DNA of 64,000 nucleotides, from contig JAKOGH010000864.1 of assembly GCA_024811115.1 (NCBI GenBank), forward strand, positions 62,001 through 126,000, read 5' to 3'. Positions 1-12,875 of the stretch are shown piece by piece. The first letter of the stretch is position 1. The number at the start of each line of letters is the position of its first letter. The position numbers were made by a program, and so were the translations under genes. The stretch is from Terana coerulea. Its lineage: Eukaryota; Basidiomycota; Agaricomycetes; Polyporales; Phanerochaetaceae. The notes below the pieces were generated by a model. That model saw only the letters and a program-made list of their open reading frames with translations. It made no database searches and was not told the origin of the DNA.

Positions 1-3000
1 AAGAAGGAGAAGTGAAGAATCAGAGGCAGTTTGTCGGAGGCATGAGCATTTGTATGGATCTGGGGAACGGCTGTACGGAACAGTTGCGACCAAGGCTCGC
101 ATAGCGCCTGCCGACTAGCGCCAGAGTCCGATCAGGATCATATGAGGACTCGGTCGGTACCCCTCTCACCACGGCTAATCAAGCCCGTCCACCCAGAGTC
201 ATCGATCGTCCGCTCAGATCCCAGGCTTGGCACTCGGACGTCTGCAAAAAGGCGAGCACCGTCCAGCTCAGTGTGCCAGCGCAGAGCTTCCGATATTCTC
301 CAGGGGGTCGAGGTATTTTCTTTGGCAGGCCACGCAGACGAAACACAGCGTCCGGATTCAGAAACCTATGCAGAAAAGATGGCCTGTCTCTCGCCTAGTC
401 CGTTGGCAGCCCGGAGGCTGGCCTGCAGCTGCCCCGGCTCCGACCATCCATATGGTGCACCGGAAGCTCCCTACAATTCTGACGCAGACCTCCGATGCTC
501 GTACCGTCGGTCTCTCGCAAGGTTTGCAGGACGAGGCGGACACGCACAGCATTCGTCCTCGGACCCCGCATCGGGAAACGGGATCAATTGATGGGTTACA
601 TAATTCCCGGACTGCCTTATTCAGCCTAATCCCGCCTACCCGCGCACATCAAGCCTGGTTACAGCACCGAACAGCCCCCTGTCCACAAACGAGCATGCTC
701 GTTTGTGTCCGACCTCGTCTTCTTTTCTCATTGCGACTGCTCAGCTGTTTACCCTCCGAACCGTCTGGTCAAGCCTTGTCTCTGCGTACATAGATCCCGA
801 CCGCCCGTGGCGACTGGCAACGAACCCGACAGACTGGATTTTAGTGCGTCAAGTGCCGGCCGACAATGTGGCGTTAACAAGCTGGGTATACCCACAATTT
901 CGGACGGCAGAGCCCCGGCAATTGAGCGTTATATGGCCCAGACGTCAGTATCAGGTGCTTTCCGCGCGGGCGTCCGACCGTCGATAGCCTTTCTACCTGC
1001 TCAGCCTGTGCCTGGTCCTGATGGCTTGAGGCGTCCCTGTCAGCTGGTCCGCAGATTCTCCATCTGCGATGGTGAGGACAATGCGCCGTTCCATATGTTG
1101 TCCAGGACTTGTCTGGCGTTTGACACACAAATTCTCGGCAGGCCTTCTGGTGGTTGCCACAATTACTCTGAAACGCTTTGTTACTCAGCGGTTGCGCTAC
1201 GGCCAGTATGATCTTGCATGTGTGCACCGTACATTGCTCCGCTACCATTCGACGGCAAGAATTTCATTCCAGCACAGCTCGTGGCAGCAGTGATCCACGG
1301 GTGGAGGTTTGTATACTATACCCGCACGCCTTCAAACACCTATCCGCTTTCTGACGCTGGTGCCGACGCTAGAACCCCCGCTCTGATCTTACTGTGTCAG
1401 CGCGTCCAGTACTGCATCATGCACCGACTTGTGTCCACTTCCCCGGCACACCTCGACGTTCTCTGATTTTTGATGGGAGGGACGGGCGATTGCCAAGCGT
1501 AGCCTCCGACGCAGTGCTGCATTACGGCTACAGTGAATGCTTACTACACCTCGGACCCCGTGGTTATTTTTCATGAGCTTCTATGGTTTCGAGCTTCTCC
1601 TTGAAGATCTCGGTCGCTCAATTACAGCACACCGTACCGCGGCGCGTGTATGTACGAAGAAAGGACCAAACCCCGGTTCGTACATCCGCCCCGGTGGCTC
1701 TGGCTCGAGCGAGCACGAACTTCATACATAGCCTCTGCCAAACTGGCATGCGCGACTTCCGATACGTCAGCGAGGCCAGGAGCCACCACACTGGCGCGTT
1801 TCACGTCCGTCGCGCGCCTTTCCGTTCTCCGTCCTCCGCTGCGTGCCATGTGGTGCATTGGAGGCGCCGTGCCCAAGCCGAGCGGCAATGTCCTCGGAGC
1901 ACAGGGCGCATCAGATGGCGCATCACCGGCAGCCTTCTGCTACTCGCCTGATGCACCGTCTTGCATCGTCTCCCAGGAGTCCCAGCCCACCGGCCGCGCA
2001 TCTGACCAAACCCAGCGTGCCAAAACAGTTCGCGCAGTGCCTCCGCTCGCCCCGATGCTCCCTTGCGCATGAGCACGCGTGCCAGGATTCCCCGGTGCTC
2101 GCCTTCGCGCATGCAGCTGCCGCCGGAACAGATTTTGCACCCGATGCAGATCTTCGCCGACGCTGCTCCGGGCCCGGCGCTTGCCGAGGTCCGAGGACGC
2201 TGGTTACCCCTCGCTCGATGCTTGCTAACCAGTTCAATCATGACGAGGGTTCGCGAAGAGCGGCCAGAGAAAAATGCGTTAATTCGACGCGAGTGCCCAT
2301 GCGTGAGCAGACCTTCGTGCGCTCGGGTAGTGGGCAACCGTGGCACTCGTGATAGAGCCCTGATGCAACGTTCGCGGAACGACATTGTATTGTACTTACG
2401 GCATGAATGTGTTGTCTGCTCTATCAAAGCCTGCGTCGGCCAGAGTCTGCTGGGCTGCGCGAGTCTCCAGAGGCCCAAGTGGGCGTCCGGGGTTGATCCG
2501 ATACGGAACGGAGGAGGCGACCACGCTCTTTGGAGGCTGTACGCGATCTCGTGTGTGTCGTGTCGTCCAATCTGTTAGGCCATCGAGGCGAAGACGTGCG
2601 CACACAGACTGCCACATACCCGCGAACATCACATCGGTGCGTACGGTGAGCCGACGGTTCTGCAGAGTAGCGCCCGACTGAGCAAGACAGAAGCGACTCG
2701 GAACAAAATCACAGTTAGGTAAGTATAGCATGGGGTAGTTAGGCGTCCTCCGCGAGAGTTGAAGCTCAGCGACACTATGTACAGTCCAAGCGTCAGGCGT
2801 TTCGCGAAGATCGTCGGGCGGCAGAGCAATGGTAATTGACCACTGTGTGGTGTGTGGGGATATTGATTGTGTCAGGAAAAGCATATTAAGGCGCTTAAGG
2901 CCTGGACGCCAGAGCTGCACGAGGCCAAGACGAGAACAAAGCCCGGGCCGTGGGCTATACGATACACGAGGTTTCTACGCACGCATTACATACGTGCAAT

Positions 3001-6000
3001 GCTGCACACAGTTTATCGTCTATCGGAAAACGGAACGCTTTGCCAGCGTCGGAGAACCGGTGCTAGAGCGCTATATGAATAATCCTAAAGCTTGAACTTC
3101 AGCACAAGAGCCGCCTGGAGTGTGCAGTCGGCGAACATCTGGACAAAGCACACCAGATTCGGCCGAGGGTTTCATACACCTTCATATCGGATCTCCCTTA
3201 AACTCTGTATCATTGAACCTGCAGACACATTGGATCCAGAATGCAATCGCACTGGCACAGCCAAAGTGCGCTCCGACGAGTGCGGCAGCAGAGAAGGAGC
3301 AGGAGCGCACAGTACAATGTATACGCTGCGGCAGTTCATGTGTTCTCGAAGTCGAGTTCTCTTATATCACGACGCGGATGGGCGCGCATTGTGAGCCGCG
3401 AGTATGGTAAGTGAAAGCGCAGGTACGTACAAATACATGATGACACACCATGGCCTTGTTCTTCATTAGTTCTGTGCCCTAGCCGCAGCCAGAGCGAAGC
3501 CTTCTCAAATGACCGGGGTTACATACATACAATTGCTGCCTTTTCCATACTTCGACCGACGAGAAGCACGCATCCAACTGGACGATGTCTGCGGACCATA
3601 GGGCGGTGCCATTCAACTAGGCGCTTAAAGTGACAGGGATGTGTGAGAGGGACAGACGAAGCAGCGGGCGAAGTCGCGTACGCTGCGGCACAGGCTTCGC
3701 TCCACGTGCAGCGGGTGCAAGGTAATAGAAGTCGCAGCAACTACTTGCGGCGACTGACACGAATGATTTCCCCGTTTGCAGGCACCGAGTGGGCTGAGCT
3801 GCGATTTGCTGGGCAGCAGTCAGCGTGCTGCGGGTTGTTTTGTCAAACATGCTGGCCGGAATATTTCTGATAAGCGTCTGCACCTCAGGCCCGCAGCCAA
3901 CAGACGTCCCAAACACGCCAATTAAAATACTCCACTCGACTGACTGGGTCTCCTTCCGAGAGCCCGCCGCTAGCCCGCAGAGGAGGCACGAAGCGACATG
4001 TCCACCACTGCTTCATCTTAGGCGACGCCGGCGAAGGTTTCGGCGGTAGAGCTTGCGCCAGAGAGACCCTGAGGAGCATCGGTTACGCCGTGTTGAAAAT
4101 TTGATAATTCATGGGCGTGCCGTGGCGTCGCGTCGAGCTGAGGCATCGCAAAGTACATGTCGAGGTGGAGCTAACGGCGGGAAGAAGGGCTGTTGCGAAG
4201 GCTTTCATGTGGACGCTATATCCGCGTGTCTCCTGACACCCCGCTTGCGTAACAGAAGGGCATCTTTCGCCGGGGGCGCAACAGCGGCGTCCTCCTGCTG
4301 TCCTCGGGTACTAACCGTTAGAGATAAAATCACTGGCATAGCGGCGGGGCTCACCACCAGTTCACATGTCTGGGTGCAACGTCGTTGAGGTGACACGCGA
4401 CGGCCGCGTTGCGGCATGGGCGTGCTACCTCCATTTTTTCTGCTCGCTCGGGGCCACCACGCATGAGCCGATAGGCTGAACATCGATAGGACTAAGGCTT
4501 CGCCGCAGGGAGATCATGATGTGGAACAGGTCGGAATCGAAACATGGGAACCTATCTCCCCAGCCGCAGACGGCAGCACCGCGTCTGGCCGCGTTGCGCC
4601 CCGGATACGTGCCCTTTGCGCCCAGTAGCGACGACGGGCTGTCGGGCGACGCTCGACGCCGACGCATCAGCAAGTGGCGAGGAGGGCGAGGTGGAAGGCC
4701 AGTGTAGGGCGTGCGTATTAGCGTTCGCCTGAAGGTCTTGCTATTCGCAGGAAGGTCATGGGAGCCCGTGGTGACGTATTGGCACGGCTGAGGCGATGGC
4801 CATCCGCAGAGGCGCTGTCTCGACCGTGGCGAGCAACTTGGGCTGTCCCTCGCCGAGCAGACGTCGTTGAGCCGTAAGAAACGTCCTACACACTACAGCG
4901 CACCGTAAGGTGAGCTAGAAACATTAGACCAGCAGAATGTAGAACTCACTGGAATAATCCTAGGGTAAACACAACTTGAGCAAAGACAACAGGTGGCCGT
5001 GGACGAACTCCTTGACGAGAAGCCTCTCTGGCCTTCATATACCATCGACAGACTGCGCACCTCGCCTTCTGCCATTGACTTGTCCGACGAGTGCGCCGCC
5101 GCCGTCTACCTCAAGAAAGGCGCATTGCGCACAGCCTCATGCGTCATATTCGCACTGAGGGCAGTCCCGACCGGCAATGCGGTGTGAAGAGGCCGACCGC
5201 TGTCCAGCAGGCAGCAGCGGCTCTACTGACGCGGAGGATAAGAACAGTGTTATACAGAGCTTGCACGACGGGTTAACGTGTGTCGCCCCTGTTGCGGTGA
5301 GTCACCATGATTAACTCTGGATTGTCCATGCCCACAGTGGGAAACCGTTCCTAGGCATCGCCGTTTAGGAGACCTGCGTGTCGAGCCAACTTTAACCGCT
5401 AGTTCTCCGCTTACTAGCGAGTTGTCCGACCGCAAGTTGACGGCGGACCGCACTCTGCAGTCCAAACTGTCTCCAGCGTCAAGAGCATTTTCCGGGAATA
5501 ATAATCTCCTATGCTGTAGGGACCTGAAGTATCCTCCGATCCGGCGTTGGGAGTGTTTGCAGGGTCAACAGTCGTTTCGACTCTCAAAGTCTCCATGCGA
5601 GTCCTCCCCAATGTCAGGGCGATTGGATATGGTCGTCAAGTGAGTACGACCACAGTCTGCGTATCGAGGCCGCGTAAGCAATCTTGTGTGTATAATGCCG
5701 TCAAGTACTGACCCACCATCCTGCAAACTAGCGTCGAGCGGGCGACGACGTCTTAGCGTTTTTCCAACGGGCAAGCACGCCAGGGTACAGCCTCGCGGCC
5801 GTCGGCGGAACCCCAGGACTTGAGCCGCATGGGTACGGAGAAAAGTATGCTATATTCTCCGGCAATGTTCGACCTCGACAACATCCGGTCGCTGCCTTCG
5901 TTGCCCCGGTTGCAGGAGAAGCGCCTCCAGCTCATGCACGGATGTGGGGAGCTCGCGAAGAGCCTAGTGGGAGCAGACAAATCGACCTTCACCTGGCAGC

Positions 6001-6790
6001 TCCTGGGATAGCTGAAGCTTTTAGTTTATCTCGCCGCTAGATACCGGGCCGTGAAACACAGAATATCGCAAGCCAAACCCCTAGAAAACATGGCCACGTC
6101 GAAAAGTCGCGGGTGGAAAGCGGACGACGGGGAGGGCCCTTCGGAGATGGTAGCAATTCTTCCCGTTTCTAGTGGGAGGTATGTAATCGCCGTAGATGTC
6201 CACAATACTGAGCCAGAACTGAGCATCCAGAGCGAGGTGGGCCGGCGAAGAGGAGAGACCGGGCAACGCCGAGGCAGGAAACCGAGGCGGCGATCCTCGG
6301 TGGGGAAATCAGGCACCGAGGCTCGTGGGGCGGTGCAGGCGTGGGACATCGGGGATCGCCGCATCAATTTCAGCCACCAAGGTACAGCCTTCCATATGTA
6401 GGGGCGGCTGATTAGCCCTTGCAATGGCTTGGCGGCGATGACTTCCTAGCCGCTCTAAGCTGCTGGTCTTACAGCCACGTTTGGAATGAGTTCCGCTGAT
6501 ATGCGTTCCCCAAGAGTCAAACGTCAAGATAGACCAGCCATGGTATTGCGCTGTGACCACAGGACAGCGGAACGATATGTACGCAGTACGGTATATACAG
6601 ATAACGATAGCAAACGACGAAAAGACCGTATTTATGGAACGGAACTTCTGACGAAAGGACAGGTATGATACAAGGAGCGCAGCGCAGGGCTAGCCGTGCG
6701 CAGTGACAGCGAGGTATGTCGCGTCTTCGAGAGCGAGGATTAGCGTGCGTGTAAATCGTAACCGTAAACCTTGCAAAAGTCTTCATCCTT
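1..6790. other. Gene-poor stretch with no recognisable gene
   Basis: About 6.8 kb in which I recognise no protein family, RNA gene or intact transposon on either strand. Open frames exist (the longest covers 2396-2920 on the minus strand), but their translations are Arg, Ser and Cys rich, lack any familiar motif, and cannot be joined through convincing GT-AG introns. Base composition resembles the rest of the window. It may be old degenerate repeat or lineage-specific sequence. The one structural item I saw is the palindrome at 684-707. Confidence 0.5.
684..707. repeat. 24-bp perfect palindrome
   Basis: The 12-base arm CACAAACGAGCA is followed at once by its exact reverse complement TGCTCGTTTGTG, with no spacer. 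The next flanking bases do not extend the symmetry. It could be a binding site for a dimeric protein or a relic of a transposon end. No gene starts nearby. Confidence 0.85.
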
Positions 6791-6816
6791 ATCATCATGT
6801 GCGGTGATTCTCCCAA

Positions 6817-8487
6817 TCAGCAGTCTTCATCGTCAACGGGCTCCGTAGTCTTCTCCGCAGTGGGCGCCGCGCTGGTGGCAGCTGCAGTGCCTGTGGCAGC
6901 AATGCTCGAGGTGATAGCGGTCGGAGTCTCGGGGTCCGTCTCATCGTCACAGCTGTCCTCTAAGCCTACAGCGACGCTGATGGCGTCAAGGAGACTGTCC
7001 TCGAAGTCACCTCCGGCTTCCCACATGTTGAAGCCACGCAAGCCCGCGGACACAATGAACTCGCCCTTGGCCTTGAACGCGGGCGGGTCGTCGAAGGAGA
7101 CCATGATCTGCGAGGTCTCGTTGTAGACGTATGCCTAATAACGCACAAAGAATGAGTGAAATTGATTATTGTAAAATCGGAAGAGCACGTACGGTTTGGC
7201 TGCACTCATCAAAGCGGTAGTCGATGCCAGGCAGGGCAGTACCGTTCGCGAAGATCCAGTTCTCCTGAACCAGACCCCAGTAGTCCCAGTTTCCGCTCGG
7301 GTTGTTGTCCGTAACGCCACAAACGTCGGTACCCTGGGGACCATCCCAACCGTCACCCAGGGGCGAGCTGTTCTTGTCGAAGGCAGGGAACGAAGCAAGA
7401 GTGCCTTCGTCGTCCGACGAGCAGTCGATGGCGTCGTCAGAGGCAACAGTGTAAGAGTGACCGTAGGAGGCGACACCCAGGACGATCTGGTGCGCGGGCA
7501 TGCCTGCCGCTGTCCACGCTTGTACGGCACTGACAGCGCTGCCCACCTGGTCAGCGGATGGGGCGCAGGTGTCGTTCAGGGGCGCGTTGGGCCCAACGGC
7601 GGCGCTCCAGGAGCCCCAGATATCGTAGTTCATGACGGTGATAAAGTCGAGGACGCTGGCAAAACCAGAAACATCCTTTGAGGGGGTGTCGTCTTCGCCT
7701 TTCCACGGCAAAACGGGGGTCGCAGCGGTGAGAATGAGAGATGAGCCCCCGGTGAGGCACGGAGAGCCTGGAGGAAGGTAAGGAAGTTGGACGTGTCGTT
7801 AGGTGACTTGGCATTGCACCCAATACCGTCATCATTGGGATATTCCCAGCTACGGGCATCACGTCAATGCCATTCTCCCACGGCTAGCATGACAAAACGA
7901 CGCACTCAAAATCAATACCATCCAGCTTGTATTTCGTCGCCAAGTCTGTCACCGTCTGAACGAATGCCGTCCTGTTCTCTTCAGAACCGACGTTCGACGA
8001 GAAGGAGCGGCCGCCAGTCCAACCTCCGATGCTAAGCATAGCCTTGGTGGAGCTATTCTGCGCCTTGGCAACGAACTGGGTGAGGAGGGCATCGTCATCG
8101 GAAGTAAGTGTGGCATTTCCCGGGGCGGCAGGATCAGTCACTCTGAGGCGTATCCCACCGTCAGCAGCGTATAGACGATGGGGAATAGACAACCCACGCG
8201 AAAGAGTAGATGAGGTGGGTGTACTTGTCCCAGCTCACGTCGTCCAACGTGAAGTTCCAAGCTGTGTTCGCAGCGTGCCAGCCAGCGTAGTAGGCTGCCG
8301 CAACCATATCCACCGTCGAATTCGTGCCGTTCGCAGAAGTAGGTCCCGGGTTCGTCTCATTCGTAGCAGTTGTCAGCGACCTTGAATGCTCTCTGGCAAA
8401 GCGGTGGTGCGCGAAGTCTCTGTGCTGGAGGTGACTCGACGCGAGAACAGCCGAAGCAAGGAATGGGAGTGAAAGGAGGGAGTACAT
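6817..8487 (-). CDS. Secreted GH18 chitinase
   Basis: Glycoside hydrolase family 18 endochitinase, expected to cleave beta-1,4-GlcNAc links in chitin outside the cell or in the wall. The start at 8487 gives a signal peptide (MYSLLSLPFLASAVLAS). The chitin-binding strand motif SIGGW is followed by the catalytic DGIDFDWEYP, whose last Glu is the acid/base. An intron at 7905-7850 splits that motif after the GA of the Asp codon. A second intron is at 7192-7135. MNYD and the C-terminal GLRGFNMWEAGGD are also standard for the family. The tail is Thr/Ala/Glu rich and ends at the TGA at 6817. Two frame slips are visible: near 8180-8215, and at the five-base C run at 7746-7750, where a sixth base would restore the frame. 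They may be consensus errors. It is divergent to nothing close; the tRNA lies upstream. Confidence 0.85.
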
Positions 8488-8870
8488 CCTGCTGAAAAGC
8501 CGGCAGGACAGTCAGAAAAGTGAACCGCAAGGGAGAGGCGAAAGGGAAGTGGTGGGAGTGGAGGGAGGAAGTTGAGTTTTGTATGAGCGCGGGCGTCCCG
8601 TCAACGCCGCTTGACGCCATCTTTGTGTCGGTGATGGGCGTAACGACATCTTGTCTCAACGGATCCGTGGCTTGTTACAGATAGGTTTGAAGCAACGGTA
8701 CAATCCTAGAAGGTGTGCCGCATCAAGTGTATAGTACTGGCAATGCTGAGAGCATGGTCATTGGACGGAGCTCGGAGCTCGCAGGCCCGCACTGCCTCGC
8801 TGCTCGCAGGTCAAAGCTTCGTGCGTTGATTAAACTTGATTTGGACGCCCATGGGATCAAAAGAGAAAAA

Positions 8871-8963
8871 CGACACCAGCAGGACTCGAACCTGCGCCCC
8901 AGAATGGGAATTGATAATCGAACGAATTCGAATCAATCGCCGTAACCACTTGGCTATAGTGCC
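8871..8963 (-). tRNA. tRNA-Ser (anticodon CGA), with intron
   Basis: The minus strand folds into a complete type II tRNA. The acceptor GGCACTA pairs with TGGTGTC (two G-U pairs), followed by discriminator G73, as in eukaryotic serine tRNAs. The anticodon stem is ATTGA/TCAAT with anticodon CGA in the loop TTCGAA. A short intron of about 11 nt follows the base 3' of the anticodon. A long variable arm (CCCA...TGGG) and the T arm GCAGG-TTCGAGT-CCTGC are clear. Removing the intron leaves about 82 nt, the usual size for tRNA-Ser. It reads UCG codons. It is divergent from the membrane-protein gene starting at 9072. Confidence 0.93.
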
Positions 8964-9071
8964 TTAGTAGCAGTGCCGCCTTGTACGCTCATAGTTATTT
9001 ACAAATACCGGGCGCTGACTGCCTTCAGAGGAGTCCAGAGTACTTCACTTGCTCCCTCACCGAGGAAGACC

Positions 9072-10497
9072 ATGTCCGAATCACCCACATCGTCTCCATC
9101 GTCTCAACACCCACCTACGCCCGTTCTTATTCTATCGACGACGCCTCCCAGCGAGCCACCACCTCCATACCCGTCTCGTGAACGCAGACAACGAACAGTC
9201 CGTTCTGGAAGACGAAGACCGCGTACAATTGTTACCACTACCAACAACTCTGCCGCAGCTGGAGAGGCGGGGGAACACCTGCAGTTTCCTTCCGGTAGCA
9301 CGGATAATTACTCGGACTATGAGGCTCCACCATTCCATACTGCAGACCCACCGGACAACGCTCATCTTAGCGAGCATGCAACTGAAAACACCCCCTTGCT
9401 CAGCAGTTCCCCTCGGCTACTAGCAGGAGAGATAAGTCGACGACAGCGTACGCTGTCCCTCACAAGCACTGTCCACAGCTCGACCTCATTCGCACCAAGC
9501 CTAGCGCAGACGGTCATATCTGCATTCCTACCTGGCCGGGATTGTGACTTGGATCCTGAGGAAGCGGAGGTTTTCGATACCAACGCGGTCGATGATGAAG
9601 ACGAGAGGCTTGTGAACTCGCCTTCGACCAGACTCATGGAAGAAGATAGGAGGCGGTTCGCAGCCGAGCTTGCGGGAAACGGTACTGTGAGCAGGGTGCG
9701 GAGAGCTTCAGGAAGGTGGAAGCGGTACTTCCGTCCCATAGCGAAGAAGCCGTATTACGATGCACTCTTTCATCTACTGGTTCTGAACTTTCCGTATGCT
9801 CTCACAGCCGCAGTGTATCTTTTTGTTTTCACACTTGTATGTCTTGCCTCTCTTCCTGACGAAAATATGCCGCTTATCATCTTCCTGCAGACGGGAACGA
9901 CAACCTTGATGGCCTTACCAGTGGGTGCTGTGCTGTGCTTTCTGGATCTTATCGGTGCAAGGGCGTTCTCGCGCGGAGAGGTTAGTCCTACGCAACGAGA
10001 CCGTACTCTGTGAAGCAGCTGTTCTGATGTCTCGCACGCGACAGATCGCCCTCCAGACAACATTCCACTATCCCCTATACCTTCCTCCACCTCAGTCGCC
10101 TCTACCTATATTCACACGCAAGCGACTACCTACCGCTGCTGAGATTGAAAGCGGCATGAGCCTTCAATCCGTCAAGGAGCGCTCATTCTACAAGAATGCG
10201 TATGCCTTGGTCAGTCTAGCAGCACAGATTCTCTTCATCGTAGTATCAATGGCTCATGAATTTGTTTGGTAGTTCACGGACCCGACCTCATACACCCCTC
10301 TATTCTACTTCCTTGTTCTCAAGCCGCCGTTGACACTCCTCCTTTCCATTCTCCTCGTGGTCCTTGTACCCATTTCCTTTGCTCTCGTCCTACCGGCGCC
10401 TGCAATGCTACGGCTCGTGCGGAGAATTGGACTGTGGCAGGCGAATATTGCGGTGGAAGGCCTGTGTTACGCTGGCAGTGGTCCTACAACCAGATGA
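9072..10497 (+). CDS. Multi-pass membrane protein of unknown function
   Basis: Three exons, 9072-9980, 10045-10209 and 10273-10497, joined by GT-AG introns of 64 and 63 nt, give 432 residues with no break. The first 240 residues are hydrophilic, Ser/Pro/Arg rich and probably cytosolic. Then come hydrophobic segments in FPYALTAAVYLFVFTLVCLAS and ALPVGAVLCFLDLIGARAF. A third exon holds FTDPTSYTPLFYFLVLKPP and two more helices, ending in a basic stretch (MLRLVRRIGLWQ). It resembles fungal proteins sometimes labelled putative sensor domain; that link is from memory and unsure. I chose the ATG at 9072; an in-frame ATG at 8973 would put the start ten bases from the tRNA. No role can be stated. Confidence 0.8.
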
Positions 10498-11138
10498 AGC
10501 GTCCTGGGAGTAATCACATGGACGGACTGGGATTGGTCGCGCCAGCTGGAAGAGGGTTAGTGTGGTATGTATATCATATATTGTGCATTGTGTCGACTAG
10601 GCTACTGTACTCTAGTAATAAACGAAGGGCATTTGGGCAACCGACCGGGTTTGAAGCTTCCGAGTCAACATAAACAGAGGATAAATTGCAGATCATGCAT
10701 CGTTGCTTGCAGCGCATACTGCGGAGCCCGATAGCAGGAAACCTGGTCTTGCTACACCCTTTGCAATTCATGTATCTCCGACAAGCATATTTTCATCCAC
10801 TCTGTGCGGAACATGTCCAACTCCTGCAACGGCTTAGTCCACGATAGATGAGAGCGAGGATAATGCGGAAGTCGTGTTCAGATACGATATCATCGTTTAC
10901 CAACGCTACTTGACAAGATTACAGCAGCACATCCACTACAGACTACAGTGCACTTCCCCGCGGGAGTTGCTGGACGATACCCCATTTCCCTTTGTGCTGC
11001 GCATGTGTACAAAGGTGGTAATGCGCCTAGCCTCCCGTATGATCATCTGCGTGCGTTTCTTTTCGCTCGTTGGACGCCAATATTGTTATTTAACGGAATG
11101 CATAGTAGTTACAGACAGGTTTAAGCCGCATACTATGT
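10498..11138. other. Intergenic, nothing recognised
   Basis: Between the membrane protein and DUF6533 copy A. No coding or repeat signal seen on either strand. Confidence 0.6.
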
Positions 11139-12875
11139 CTACAGCAAGTCACCGGGCCCAAGACTGTCTCCTGCCAGTGCTCGCGGGTCGATTCGACTCA
11201 TTTCATACGCCCCTAACGAAGACTCTGGCGCGTAGCCTGAACCAGCGCCATCGTGAGTAGCGGCCCAGTGTTCCTCCAGCTCATCATGAGCTATTGGACT
11301 GCCAATATTCCCGAGAATGCTGGAAGGAGTCGCGAATATTGGTGTAGAAAATTGTGAGGCGTCCAGTGTACCAATTGACCCGCCCTCGATGCCAATTTGT
11401 CGAAGATTGAGCATGAAGCGGCTGATAAGAACTGGAGGCTGTGAGCTTCGTTAGATTGAAGAACTCCCAGTAGGCAATATCGACGACTCACCAAGGTCGA
11501 TACGAGTAGATCAACCACGTCTCCTGCCTAAAGCGCACATTCAGCGACACCCTATATTCGAAATAGCTCAACGAACGGGTCCATTATCTTGTCGGAAATT
11601 GTACGTGAGCATTTCTGTGAGATTTAGGCCTAGCAAGGCTCTGGGAAATCATTGATGCTGTCAGCATACGGAAAAGCCGAGTAAATGTGCGTGTGTCGTA
11701 CAGGAAATACCAAGTTCCTGGACGTTGAAGATCAGGAATCTAAGCGACAGCGAGCGCAATAACCACAGGTGCTCACCGTCGCGGATGAGGCAGAGAGATA
11801 GCGACGTCCGGATCTGGAGTCGCCTTGCTTCACGCCAATGCCCAATGGTCCTGGCCCACGTTAGGACCAGAACTAGCACATCCGCCACGACGACGGCACT
11901 ACGGGCAAGAAAAGTACCTAGCAGATATTAAAGGATTAACCGAGAAGCTGCAGCCGGTGGGACGCTGCAGGTACGCACACCTGAAGTGCTTTCAGTATAG
12001 CGCAAGTGAGAGTGAAACTGACTCACATGACAAGCATTTCCGGAGAAAGATTGATGACTTCACCGCATATATTTATAGGCGGTCCCATATAGGAATAGAT
12101 ATATCTGGATAGAATGAGCTTTCCATGGCGTGGTGGGTAGCGTGTTAAGTACAGCTGTGGCTTGATAAGAGGGGACTTGAACACACAATATTTGTACCGA
12201 GGGGGACGAGGTCCAAGACCAGTATGACAGCAAAAATAAGCCATTGATATTTGGAGCACGACCATAGGGCAGATGCTCGAAGTGCAGAAAATACTATTTT
12301 GAGGTATATTCAGCATTGTTCGTGTCGGGTGTAAGGACAAGGTATTTGCCACGGGGTTCACTCACTTGCCACCTGAACGAATCCGAGGAAGTTGAAGAAG
12401 TCTTCTACAATTATGACCCGTTTACATCTATAACAGTCAGTAAATAACATTTCAAGATGGCTGTAAATGTGCACAAACTCCTGCCACGCGCGAAGCTATC
12501 AGCAGTAGGTCTCATAATCTCTGGGTGTTGTCCACGTACTGCGGGCGTTGAGGCGGATAGCCCAGTCAACTGCGTAAGGACCATGCACCAGCGAGTTGAT
12601 ATCAAGAGCAGAGACGAAATGGTGAATTTTCTCTTCCAGACGGCTTCGACTTCCCGGTTGAACGTGATGAGATATTCGTACACCACTAAGGCTAGCAAGA
12701 GCAGGTGTTAATGCGATAATCATGACTGAGCAGAGAGTGTGTGCACCGGTAACAGCAATTCCAACGTATTCCTGTGTGAGGCTATTCGTGCGGCGCAGCG
12801 ACTGAGATAGACGGTTGGAAGAACAGAATTGAAAACGTACTACTCAGAGTAGAACTGGACTATTGACTGGGCCAT
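11139..12875 (-). CDS. DUF6533 seven-helix membrane protein, copy A
   Basis: Basidiomycete-specific seven-helix protein (DUF6533, PF20151); function unknown, receptor-like topology. The family hallmark VYEYLITFNREVEAVWKRK follows TM1. Exons on the minus strand: 12875-12841, 12781-12747, 12691-12540, 12480-12479, 12427-12366, 12293-12187, 12118-12027, 11980-11979, 11917-11777, 11717-11702, 11640-11577, 11527-11492, 11438-11139. All junctions are GT-AG and the sum (1044 nt) is open: 347 residues. It includes two 2-nt microexons and a 16-nt microexon. TM5 is ADVLVLVLTWARTIGHWREA; the tail begins ISRFMLNLRQ and holds TPIF...SSILGNIGSP, a motif shared by the paralogs. Exon borders are inferred, not proven by transcripts; the TM hallmark and exon-length match make the model strong. 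Confidence 0.85.

Noticed and set aside
2396..2920. 174-residue open frame on the minus strand
   Set aside because: Composition is Arg/Leu/Pro rich without motif, and no intron-exon structure or homologous pattern was recognised.
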